Source of the DNA: Aphelenchoides besseyi
Lineage: Eukaryota; Nematoda; Chromadorea; Rhabditida; Aphelenchoididae
DNA: 64,000 bases
Assembly: GCA_024699855.1 (NCBI GenBank)
Contig: JAMPIQ010000001.1
Location: forward strand, 10,664,001 to 10,728,000
Reading direction: 5' to 3'
Below, piece by piece: positions 10,641 through 20,922 of the stretch. The notes under the pieces were generated by a model that searched no databases, was not told the DNA's origin, and saw only the letters and a list, made by a program, of their open reading frames with translations. The position numbers and the translations under genes were made by a program. Position 1 is the first letter of the stretch; each line of letters begins with the position of its first letter.

Positions 10641-12854
10641 ATGAGTGGGTGTACAACACCGTCGCCAACATCAAGTCCGCCATTATTGCCCATTCGTACG
10701 GGAGCGTTGGGTGCCTTTGGAAGCGAACAACCACCTACGCTAAGTCGATTAGCGCAAATGAACGCCGATTCCCAGGTTTTGGAGTTGAAGGAGCAGTTGG
10801 AGAAAACGAATCGACATTTCGAGTTTCGTGAACAGTCACTGCACGAGAAGATCGCCGTTCTAACACACGTGGGTTTGTTCTTTCGTTTTCTTTTTACTCT
10901 ATGTTCAGGAAAACGCAAACATGCTCCTGCAAGTCGAAGAGCTGAAAAAAACAACTCGCGAAGCGGTGCAGCAACGAGACGTCGCTAAAGAAGAAACCAA
11001 TCGTTGGATGGACAACTATCAACAACTACGCGGTGGAGTTAGCAACACGGAAACATCATTGGACTGTCGAAACTGCATTGAACTGACGGACAAGTTAACC
11101 TCAGTTGAACAACTGTACTTCGCCGAGCGTACACGTTGTAATGAACTGAAAGAAATGCAGGAGACACACGAAAATGGTGAGATTGTTCTTTTGTTTTTTA
11201 ATTTGCTTTTAAGAAAACGGTTCCAATCAACCAAACACTTCGACATTGACGTCGAAGCTGCAAAAAGCCTGTGATGCCTACACAAAACTTCAATTAAAAT
11301 ACAAAGAACTAATGGATAAGGCGCTTGAACGTTTTACCGAACGTCTCAACGAACGCACCGACGAATCGGACAGAAATCGTCAGAATGCCGAATATTATCA
11401 GCAGAAGGTGGAGCAGTTGACAGAAGAACTCGAAATTCAACGCGCCAGAATCCGTCGACTTCAATCCGATAAGAGCAACGATCTAACGAACAAGTTTCGA
11501 TACGAACGTTCGTTGCAACGTGAGAAAGTGAGTTCCGTGTTTTTCTGTTATTTCTTTTTTTTGATTTTACAGAAAGAAGCTTATCGACGTGCTGAAGCCG
11601 AAGCTAATGAACGTTACCAACGTGAGATCAAATCGTTGCACGATCGTCTCATGAAGAATCGACGTCGATTCGCTGACTTGTTGAAAGAACAAGAAACGGA
11701 GATCATGGCGTTGAAACACAAGCTTCAATCGATGGATCAAACTCAATATCCGGTTCCTGATCCTACAGCTCCGATGGCCAATGGACACATTTCAATTTTC
11801 AAACCTGCATCCAACTTGTCTTTTCGCAATTTGGCCATTGATTCCAGTGAGTTTAATTTTTTAATATTGTTTATTTTGTTTTTAAGGTCGTAAACGTCGA
11901 AATCAATGCAACGAAGATGTGTTGCCACAGAAACGGCCTCCTGGAGCGGTGTTGGATGGACGTTTGTCTTCGGCGTTGCAGTCTATCGAATTGACAGTCA
12001 AGAACCGCGCTAATTCAGTTGTAACTGCCGTTCCTCGAACGAATAAAAATCGCACTGAAATCAACGATCGAAGCAGTGACAGCGGATCGGACATCCAAGT
12101 GCTTACACCGCCGCCGGCCGATCACCTCGTCGATGTCGAAGGTGAACGACGTCGTCGACGAGAACGCGAAATGAGACGCAAAGTCATCGATTTGACCGAC
12201 GACGATGTGGTTGTTGTAAACGAGAAGTTGCCGCCATTTATGCGCTTCCCAACCTTCCACCTTCCAGGAAAAGAAAGCGATCGTGTCGGGTTTCGGTCAG
12301 TTGATTTCGCTCGATTGACGAACCAGCACAAACGCCCAATTCCACCGCCATGCACTTTTAGTTTTACTCCGACGATTGTGACCACGCCACCACCACGACA
12401 AACGAATAATGAAGTGGTGATGATCGAAGATCCAACTCAACAAGTCGAAGAAGGTGAACTTGTGGAAGAAGTTGCCGCACCGATCATCGAAGAGGCGTCG
12501 GTCGAAGATGTACCAACTGATTTCAATTGGATGCAGTCGTATTGCGAACAAAACGGTTTGACGGTGTTAAACAACACGACTCCTGAAGCGGTTGGTTTTT
12601 TTGACTTCAATTTTCGATTTCAATTTTCGTTTTCTCTTTAGGTTTCCGACCCTGCAGTTGACAGAACAGTCAGTCCGAATGTCGTTCAAAAAGAAAATTT
12701 ATCGCTTATTCAACTAACATCCGTTCATCCAACTCCCGTTCAACCAACATCCGATCAGCCAACTTCCGTTCAACCAACTCCCGTTCAACCACCACCATTG
12801 ACCCAAATGCTTCTCAACGAAGAAGAACAACGACTTCTCGATGGAGACGATTAA
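10641..12854 (+). CDS. Coiled-coil protein with SUMO-interaction-like motif
   Basis: Starts at ATG 10641 (MSGCTTPSPTSSPPLLPIRT), because the frame is closed by TGA a little upstream. Long heptad-like coiled coil runs from about 10770 to 11720 (VLELKEQLEKTNRHFEFREQ, RYQREIKSLHDRLMKNRRR). The C-terminal half is disordered, with a basic segment, an acidic SIM-like core VIDLTDDDVVVV near 12187, a proline-rich stretch, and a tail of near-repeated PTSVQPTPVQ-type pentapeptides at 12720-12795. Introns are at about 10869-10909, 11176-11213, 11528-11572, 11848-11887 and 12592-12641. The VIDLT core flanked by acidic residues is typical of SUMO-binding motifs, so a nuclear SUMO-linked scaffold is inferred. 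I do not recognise the orthologue. Confidence 0.8.
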
Positions 12855-12978
12855 CTTTAAATTTTGTTTCTATGCATCTCAGTGACGATCTTTGTTTATT
12901 ATTCATTCGGTCTTGTTGCCTTTTTGTTACTAAGTTTATTTTATTTCGAGTAAAATTCTGGTTGTTTAAATTGGCTAA

Positions 12979-14785
12979 TCACGCGTATTCCTTCATGAAC
13001 TTCGAATGAAAACTTTTGAAGCGCTCTAACATGTCACGAGTGACTTGGGGTTGTGGTAGAATCGTGGTGCGAAAATGGTAAGTGCCATCCTTCTGTCCGA
13101 AACCGCTTCCCGGCACCACACAAACTCCCGTCTCTTCCAGAAACTGTTTGACGTAAAAGAAGTCCGGAGCAACGTTCAACGACTGCAACCCAAAATGAAC
13201 ACGCGCAACTGACCGACCACTTACTTTTGCCTTCTCAATCGCTTTCTGCGGTAACTGGATGCTCGGAAACGCGTACATTGCACCGGTGACCGGATTGCAA
13301 GTGACACCTTCGATAGAACTGTACGCTTCGCTGACCATCTGTGCCCGTTCCTTCAACGACGTCAAAACGGCCTCTTTCTCTCGTGCCCATTGCTCGTACG
13401 AGGGATCACCGCGTTTCGGCGGATTCACGACGCAGTCAATCACTGCTTGCCCCAGAACCGTGGAACACAATTTGGCGGATATCATCTTCTTGAACTCGAC
13501 GTAAACTTTCGGATCCAAATTCACAAACTCAACGTAGCCGCCGCGCATCCCGCATTCGCCCATGTAGCCCTTGGACACGGAGTAGAAACTCGCCAACTCA
13601 ACGCTAAAAATCAGAATCAAAAACAGCAAAACGGGGATCCCACCTTGAAGCATATGGTTCGCCCAAATCGATCAGAACCTTTTTGAAAGAGTGAAATTGA
13701 GCGCCTTTGGCATAGACATTCTCTTGATAAACCTAAATAAAGTTGTTGAAGCCCTTGAAATGATTGCTCACTTCATCAGCGAATACGAAAAGATTATTTT
13801 TGTGCGCAAATTTGATGATCTCTTCGATATTCGATTTGCTGAGCACTTGACCGGTCGGATTGCCCGGATTAATAACCACCAAGGCTTTGATATCGAAGTT
13901 GTTTTTGGCTTCTTGCAACGATCGGTCCAATTCGGCGGTATCTAGCGCCCAACCGTTGGCTTCATCCAAATAATATCCAATCTAAACGAAAAGTTTCGAA
14001 AAATGGGAAAGAAACTCACTTGTCCCAAATTGAATTCCTCGATTGAAGCTGAATAGAGCGGATATTGTGGAATTGGGATCATAATTCCAGCCTTCTTCTG
14101 ATTGTCTCCTGTCTTGTTGATGAAAAGTTTGAGAACGTTCTGCAAATGCGATAATCAAAAATCGATTTCTTCACTTACACGAATTGATTCCGAAGCTCCA
14201 CCAGAGAGAATGATGTCTTCGGGATTCGCCGCGATTCCACCGTCTCGTTGGGTTATAAAGTCGGCAACATGCTTTCGAATCACGTCTACCCCCGTACTCT
14301 GACTGTAGGCTCCGGCACTGTGACCGCCACAACCTTCCAAGATCGTACGAGCGTGCTCTTTAACATCCTCCGGAACGTTCATTTGATCCATCTGTTGTGG
14401 CAGAGAAACACACGCCAAAACCTGACGAATGAACGTGATCGGCTGTTGTCCCATCGCATGAGCGTCGCCAATGTTTGCTTTGATCACGTTCTTAAACGGA
14501 TACTTGGACGGATTCTGAAGTTCCAGTGAAAATAAATGAAAGCCAAAAAATTACCGTTGCCAAATCTTTTTCCATTTCAACGGCACGAATTACAATTGGC
14601 CCACGAACCGCGTACTCCATGGTCTTCACATTCGGATTGATGTTTTCGTAGGTGAGAACTTTACTTTGATTCGACATTGTGCAATGAAAGCAGGAGGTTG
14701 GTTGAAAGCAAAACGACGTCGCTGAAGTACGCAAAACTCCAATCCGCGACCAACAAACGTTCATGCTGGAAATCAATTTTATCAA
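12979..14785 (-). CDS. Alanine aminotransferase
   Basis: PLP-dependent class I aminotransferase that interconverts alanine and 2-oxoglutarate with pyruvate and glutamate. Family blocks in order are PNVKTMEYAVRGPIVIRA, NIGDAHAMGQQPITFIRQVL, ILSGGASESI, the substrate/PLP segment ALVVINPGNPTGQVLS, the Schiff-base lysine in SVSKGYMGECGMRGGY, and VVPGSGFGQKDGTYHFRTTI at the C-terminus. Introns lie near 13182-13223 (in frame, 42 bases), 13608-13644, 13731-13770, 13983-14018, 14140-14180 and 14525-14556. The longest start (14785) gives an N-terminus rich in Ser, Arg and Cys that could be a mitochondrial presequence. The ATG at 14677 (MSNQSKVLTYENINP) would give a cytosolic form. The gene converges with the coiled-coil gene, with about 125 bases between stops. 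Confidence 0.95.
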
Positions 14786-15999
14786 CCAAAAAACGCGCAG
14801 TCGAAACCAAATTGTCCACTGAAATTGCGCCGAACGTTTCCGCTTTCGATCGTGTCGAGTTTTTTTCGCTGCGTAGCCAAGAGGTCCGCTCGACGTGCGC
14901 AGAAAAATGTTAACGAGATTCTTATCAAAACGCCTTTTTGTTGATAAAAAAAATACGCACAGTAAACTTCACGGTAAAAGCGAACTCACCAAAAATCAAA
15001 CCACGCAAAAAATTGCTCCTGGGATCCGCGTCTGAAAATGAAAACATAATTCCACGTCTATTTCGATCATCAAACTCAACGGTTTAACGCAAAAATAAAG
15101 ACAGAACTTTGGACGTCTCACGTCTTTAAAGTTTTCACGTTTTTTGCTCTTGAAATTCACGATCGCTCTTTCGATCTTTGTTTCAAAAAAACAAGTGAGT
15201 GAAAATGTTTCGAAGTCTCCAGCATTTCGAACGCACGCAATACGACGTTTGCTCTTTTGATCTCGACCAAAATGGAAACAGGGTCTTACACGTTTTCATC
15301 GAAACGGCGCATGAAATCAAGAGCGACTGATTTTTGTTTCCAATCGAAAGAATTCGCGTTGCGCCCAAAAAAGTTTGCAACCACGCTTTCCGCCGTTTCC
15401 ACACTTTCCGGACCCAAAAAGACTTTGCGTTCATCGTAGATGCCCACTTATGGCTTCCTCAAAAACAAAAAGACCACACAGCTCTACGTTGTACCTTCTT
15501 ACTTCAAAACATCTTTGACTTACGTTGAGTGTGGTCCGCATATGTTCGTCAGTTAAACGTGAAATTGTTTCCATCGCTATAATGAGAAGCTCTAGCACTA
15601 GATCAGAAGTTAAAAGCAATTAGCAGAGCAGAAAGTTAACCGGAAGTTTACAGATATGGGACTTTAACGAAGGAAAGATTTTTTGGAATGTCGACTACGC
15701 ATTCGAGTGTTAGAATGACAAGAAGTTCGCGTGGTTCTCATCAACGCGTGTGGTCTGAAATGTTTGTCGCCAAATTAAACGCTTGAATACGATTCGCATT
15801 TACGATCTGCGTTGCTGAGCGACATTCCGATCAAAACTCGTGCATTTTCGGACCGGCAATTCGCTTCGTGGAGCTCGAGACTCACGTCTTGGAACCCAAG
15901 TTTTGGCAAGAATTCAAAAGCCACCTTATTAAGACTATTTTATTGTAAAATATGAAATAAATCGAATGAAATCAATGAAGTTGGTTTGGTGGCCCTGTT
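14786..15999. other. Intergenic, one weak small ORF
   Basis: No family recognised. A 41-codon ATG frame at 15205-15330 on the plus strand (MFRSLQHFERTQYDVCSF...) has coding-like composition but no splice partners or domain. The 3' end (15930-15999) carries the TTTATT polyadenylation signal of the minus-strand gene that follows. Confidence 0.4.
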
Positions 16000-16841
16000 T
16001 TATCGAACAGAATTTGATTGAGTAACGACGCTGCTACAAGATTCCGGGTTTGGATACTGATCGGAGTGTACGAGTCGCACGTACTCGACGAAATCGTCGA
16101 TCAGCACCGGCCATGATCCGAACTCTAAGTCCTAAAAGCAATTGGCAATTCACGCAGAAACTATTGCAACTTACATAGTTAGTCAGCGTCATGTTGTTGT
16201 TCCACACAAACGGCAGGAACATGTTCCACGTGTCCTGACTGACGGCGTTTACGGAGCGTTCAGTGAGAAACATAATCCAATTGTAGATGCGATGATCGTC
16301 CATTTTGCTCAGCACCAATCGCCAGTAGTTGGTGGCAGTCTCCAAATCGAGAGTTTTCGAAGAGGCTGAGCGTGCGTAGTCGAAAGAGAAACGATACAAC
16401 GCCTCAAAGTCGCTCTTCGAATTCAAAGTTTCGTCAACAACTTGTCGCAACTTTTGTTTCAGTTGGTTGACGTTCGTGACGCTAAACAGCAGCTGCAAAA
16501 TAAGATCTCAAAACAGAAACTTACTCCATTTTGCGGAAACCTTTTCGAAACTCTGCCAACGAGAACTCGCATTGAACTTCGGCCTCCATCTTCCACGCCA
16601 ACACCAGAGCCGACATACTCTCGGCTTCAATGCCAAGATCCTGGCAGAGTTTGACGACGCCGTTTGGACCGATACGATCGTGATCTTCGCATATTTTGCG
16701 ATCTTCTTTTTCTAAAATTTCTATGAAAAACAAAGTCAACGGACAGAACTTACGATCCGCGTATTTGCGGAATGTGAAGTCGATCTTCGAGTAATCGAAC
16801 ATGTCCTTTTCAGTCAGATCGGCCATTGTTACGTCCGTCAT
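16000..16841 (-). CDS. DCUN1D/DCN1-like neddylation cofactor
   Basis: Potentiating-neddylation (PONY) domain protein. Family members bind the NEDD8 E2 and the cullin WHB domain and speed cullin neddylation. Visible blocks are RIGPNGVVKLCQDLGIEAES, ALVLAWKMEAEVQCEFSLAE and FRKGFRKME, then after an intron DFEALYRFSFDYAR, ATNYWRLVLSKMDDHRI and QDTWNMFLPFV. The last exon reads DLEFGSWPVLIDDFVEYVR. The start MTDVTMADL at 16841 directly follows a TTTCAG, so the open frame up to 16916 may be a 5' UTR exon plus intron. Introns lie near 16135-16174, 16496-16524 and 16722-16752. No UBA domain is present, as in shorter DCUN1D members. The stop is at 16000. Confidence 0.9.
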
Positions 16842-17156
16842 CTGAAAGCAGACAATCGACGTCGAATTTGAAGTCGAAAACGCGGGAATCACAATATCGC
16901 GACGATCGTTCCGCATTCTGTAGTCTCACATTCCTCATCAGATACACGAATAAGTAGAAGAAAATGAATTCGATGTCAAGAAAAAAACCTCGCCGCCAGT
17001 TGCGATAGTCGGCGTTTAGCGATCATTACAGAAATGCAAACTGCTGAACGAGAACTGCGAATTTGGACGGCAATTTTTGAGCTCTCCTTGAACTCAAAAA
17101 TGCTGAAGAGACGATTTCTTGCCAAACTACCACCAAAATGTGCAATGACTTCGAAT

Positions 17157-17600
17157 AAACTTTCGGCTCTTTCCTATTTAACCCCCCCATCCGAGCGCTC
17201 GCTCAAATTTTTTTTTCGACTCGCAAATCTCACCGCTTTTTCCACCGCACAATTTCAACTTGCAACCGGCTGCGCCGCCAACGCCACATCTCTGGCGGAG
17301 ACTAACCGGGGGTTGGTGTGGCGTGGGTTGGTAGCTTGGTGTTTAGTTAAGCGGAAATGTGAACAAGTGGCGGTAGCAGATCGCTTGAGGGAAATTTTTT
17401 GGTTTGTTAAGAGAACCGTATTCATCGGCAAACAAAACAAATTCATTTCAACCGCTTACAACCAACGAAAAATAAAATGCGAGCAACAGGAATCGAACGC
17501 GGGACTAAATTAAGCGCGAGCAAATTTGCATACGAAAAAAAATTTGAGCGAGCGGTCGGATGGGGGGCGGGGGGGTTAAATAGGAAAGAGCCAAACTTTC
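17157..17600. mobile_element. 428-bp MITE with long TIRs and 8-bp target duplication
   Basis: The element proper is 17165-17592. Both ends carry inverted repeats of about 55 bases beginning GGCTCTTTCCTATTTAACCC, interrupted only by a few extra G/C bases on the right side. It is fl anked by direct 8-base repeats AAACTTTC at 17157-17164 and 17593-17600, a perfect target-site duplication. No transposase frame is present, so this is a non-autonomous DNA transposon. An 8-bp duplication fits hAT- or Merlin-type transposases. The internal part is GC-rich with GGCG/CGCC inverted patches. Confidence 0.9.
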
Positions 17601-17604
17601 TTAC

Positions 17605-17838
17605 GTTCATTTTGAACCAATCGAGTTAGTTATATCAAAATGTGCAGCTTCTAAAGCTGCACACAACTTTAAAGAAATTTGCAAGTTATATGAATGCGAA
17701 GACTTTCTTACTCAACATCCGCAGATTGCCATCAAGATGCTCAAACAGTCTCATTTAATCGGTTCGTCTTCCAAATGCACATCTTATCCAGTTTTTCCGA
17801 ATCGAACTTTTACTGCTCTTTTGCTTCTTGCTGAATAG
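17605..17838 (+). pseudogene. BTB/BACK gene remnant truncated by the MITE
   Basis: Open frame (VHFEPIELVISKCAASKAA, then HNFKEICKLYECEDFLTQHP) that matches the end of a BTB domain passing into BACK (pattern: AA.x.. YNLKEL...CEDFL). It begins immediately after the transposon's right target duplication and has no start codon. No continuation was found on the left side of the transposon. It ends with TAG at 17836-17838. Inferred 5'-truncated remnant of a MATH/BTB gene. Confidence 0.5.
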
Positions 17839-18351
17839 TCTCGTCACTTTGACCGACTTGTTCATTTTCTGCGTTCCAATAATCAAATCGACTATTCGAC
17901 GATTTCAATTTCCCAGTTTTCTTTTGATTATTAGCGGGACGGTTTTTGAAAACATTTCAACAACCCACAGAGTTTATTACAACAGTTAAGTGGCCTCAAC
18001 TCAACGATTCAGCGCTTGAATAGCTGATCACTATTATCAACATAACCACAAGTTATGTTGAAATACCGACCGAGTACTTGTTTTTGTTTGTAGGCCAACA
18101 GTCACTTGTGAGCGATCACGATTTTTGGACAGAAAGTCAGTGGAGAAAAAGGCGATAAGACAAACTAAATGTTCGTGTGAACATAACCGCGATCTATTGT
18201 TTCATAGTCATTGAAACGGGAAGTCGGGTAGAAGCTGAGCCAATAATTTGCTGTAAATTTTCGAACTGAATTGAGATCGTCGTCGCATAGAAAACCAACA
18301 ATTAGCTAACGAATCCACTCCGCTAAAAAACAAGAGTGAAGTCAACTGATG
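17839..18351. other. Intergenic, no gene seen
   Basis: AT-rich sequence between two gene remnants. Nothing with consistent frame or family match was seen. Confidence 0.4.
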
Positions 18352-18598
18352 CACTTACCAATTGCATATCGATAGTAACTCCGTTCAGACAATCCGCGAT
18401 GCCAAAGTTGTGTTTGGATGACCAGCGTTTTGAGGTGTCCAAGGGGCAGTTGTTTGATTTGATCGGCGGTTTCCAAGTTCGTTTTCTTCCACTGCAGAAC
18501 TTTCAAATCGTAGGAGAAAATTGTCGAGAATTGCGCTCGGAATCGTAGACGGCAACAAAAACCTGGTCTCCGATCAACACAAACAGATCATCCTAAAC
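18352..18598 (-). pseudogene. Orphan exon with frameshift
   Basis: On the minus strand a coding-like exon reads DDLFVLIGDQVFVAVYDSER and then, in a different frame, FSYDLKVLQWKKTNLETADQ and LPLGHLKTLVIQTQLWHRG. The frame changes near 18503-18510 without splice signals. It is bounded by a TTTAG acceptor-like start and a GTAAGT donor-like end (18352), so it looks like one exon of a lost gene, possibly a beta-propeller or F-box type. No partner exons were found on either side. Confidence 0.45.
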
Positions 18599-19074
18599 GA
18601 TTTGTGTCTTATTAAAGAGTAAAAGCAAATTCATTTTAAACGTGAATTAGACTTTTAAGTTGTGTTTGTGATGTTTAACAGCTCCATAGACCGTTGAAAT
18701 ATCCATAAACTGTGTTGTATTGACAGGTTGCTTAGAATGAAAAAAGCAGTTTTTCACTTCATTAGAATGGAAATCAAATAGCGATTTCAATAAACTGTTG
18801 CAATACTTTACGATGTGTTGTTTGGTTGTTGCAGTTAAATAGAAGAGAACAAGAACTGAATTTAAGAGAATTGAGTGAAGGCTACTGTGCTGCTATAAGT
18901 TCTGCTTTACAACGAATCTTCTCAGACTGTGAGACAAAAGAATGTGGATTATAGCAACGTTCAAGTGAGAGCACCTTATTCTCTATGCTACCATCTCAAC
19001 GGGCAGCTTATCAGACCAAACGATCTTTTTCTCGCTCGCCGTTCAACTGCCGAGTTTCCGCTTTAGTCTCCAAC
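18599..19074. other. Intergenic, upstream of tRNA-Glu
   Basis: No gene. The last 32 bases before the tRNA (about 19041-19074, CTGCCGAGTTTCCGCT...) are conserved upstream of the second tRNA-Glu at 57 kb. Confidence 0.5.
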
Positions 19075-19146
19075 TCCAATGTGGTCTAGTGGTTAGGATT
19101 TGTGGCTTTCACCCACAAGGCCCGGGTTCGATTCCCGGCATTGGAA
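19075..19146 (+). tRNA. tRNA-Glu (TTC)
   Basis: The acceptor strand TCCAATG pairs with CATTGGA. The anticodon loop reads CTTTCAC (anticodon TTC), and the T arm contains GGGTTCGATTCCC. A second copy with matching short flanks is at 57000-57071 on the other strand. Confidence 0.97.
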
Positions 19147-19385
19147 GAACGTTTTTGTCAGTTTTTTTTGCTTTCTATAGTTTTTATCGATTGACTCCTA
19201 TAAAATTTTACGGTCACTAATAAGATTTGAATCGACACATTCAAATAATCACTTATCACAATAGAGTGTATATTTTGCATACAAGTTGAATAACTAATTC
19301 AAAAAAAGCAAGACCTCTGAACACTTCCAATCGTTTTATTCTCCGATTTTTGCTGGTCAATTGTCGTCGCTCTTCTTCTCGACTC

Positions 19386-20596
19386 ATGGACTGGCTGCTT
19401 TGGACGTTGCTTTTCGTTGGGTTGCCTCAATCGCTTCGTATGTTGGCTGTCGATTGTCTTTTCATTGGTTGTTTAGAAACTGCAATTCCACTAATTGTCG
19501 ATGGAGATTTCGAGGACTATTATGAAATGTGGAACAAGGGTCACAAAGCAACTTACATGCTTTGGAGTAAGTGGTTGCTATCTAACAAGCGAGCAATTTT
19601 TAGGCAAATACAATCGAAAACCTGTGTATGCGTACAGTTATCCAGGAAAAAACAACGCTCAACATTACAATATGATGCCCAATCAGAACTTCATCATTCA
19701 ATACGACCCAAACGGAAACTTGGATCTTCTTACACAGTGCGTTTAAATGTCAATGATTCTAATAAGTTTTAGCGAGCCCATCCCCGGCGACGACAAACCT
19801 AACGATCGTTTTGTTAAAAACTGGCCATCGGATGTTCCGTTGAAATCGTTCATGTATAACACAATGCTATTCATCAACTCGACGCACGCCATGAACTCAC
19901 TGCAACTTTATAGCAAAGATCCGGGATTAGTTGATCAAAAGTGCTGTCCACTACAGAAAATTGAAGACGCAATTCCCGACATACCGCCCAGAATCTTAAT
20001 AGACATTGCAGGCTGTTTTCAGGTTTGTTAAACAAAACGATCATCTAAATTAGATTTAGATGAACGACACGGTACCTATTGCCCCGTTTTGCGCTTTCAA
20101 ATCCGACAACAACGGACGATCAACTTGGACCATGATCACTCATATTTATCCGATTTTTTACAACAAATACGACGTTACCGTCTACTATGTTCCAAAAAAC
20201 GAGTAAGTCATTTGTTCATATTTCTTTATTGGATTTTAGTTTTAATCATGACGTTCTTCTCTACGATCATGTTACCAAGTAGGTTAGGTGATTTACTTTT
20301 GTTCTGAAAGGTTTAGCGTCACGTACTTTGTTCCGAAGAATCTGACAACTTTCAAGGACGATCAGTTCGTTGAGAATCACCAGGTCTCCATTCGAATTCC
20401 ATTGGTGAAACAATACGACAAGTTTTTTAAACATCGCGATATCCTTAAACCGTCGACTAAGATGACGTCCACGTAAGTTACGAGCTTGCTATATACTCTT
20501 CTTTGCAGCACTGAAATGCCATTCATGCCCGTTTCGGCCTCTACCTCGTACTTCGACTACTCGCTTGCTCTTTTTCTGATCATCGTTCTTTGCTGA
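19386..20596 (+). CDS. Surface protein, family S member 1 (anchored C-terminus)
   Basis: Unfamiliar secreted or anchored protein of about 320 residues. Signal peptide MDWLLWTLLFVGL; ectodomain blocks DGDFEDYYEMWNK, FMYNTMLFINSTHAMNSL, a Cys pair (QKCCPL), and VTYFVPKNLTTFKDDQFVEN. The tail is Ser/Thr-rich and ends in a short hydrophobic stretch (SLALFLIIVLC), which fits a GPI-anchor signal or membrane tail. Introns are near 19568-19603, 19739-19774, 20022-20057, 20202-20238, 20280-20311 and 20474-20507. The same blocks, in the same order, occur in the minus-strand gene at 44784-46167, so the two are paralogues. Function unknown. Confidence 0.75.
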
Positions 20597-20922
20597 AACG
20601 GAATAAACATGCGGAAGAATGATATGCGTGTTGCAGAGATGTTCATGTGAATCTCAATATGACCGTTAAACAGCGGAACTTCAAAAGTCCGTCCATGTTA
20701 AAATTTTCGTTTTCAATAACATAACCTTAACTACGCAATAATATTAGTAGATAAAAACTCAGAATTCGTTAAAATGTCAGTTATTACGTTCGCTGTGTAA
20801 TGAAGTTGAACACCTGTTTGACAATACTTCCGCTCACCGGTGTTACGACCTTATCACCGAAAAGCATTCGTTATACCGTTTCTCTGTAAACTTGTTTTTA
20901 TCGATTGCCTTAAACCTTCACA
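20597..20922. other. Intergenic
   Basis: 3' UTR of the surface-protein gene and promoter of the receptor gene. No other feature seen. Confidence 0.5.

Noticed and set aside
15205..15330. 41-codon ATG frame
   Set aside because: Composition is plausible but there is no family, no signal peptide and no splicing support; kept only as a remark on the intergenic entry.
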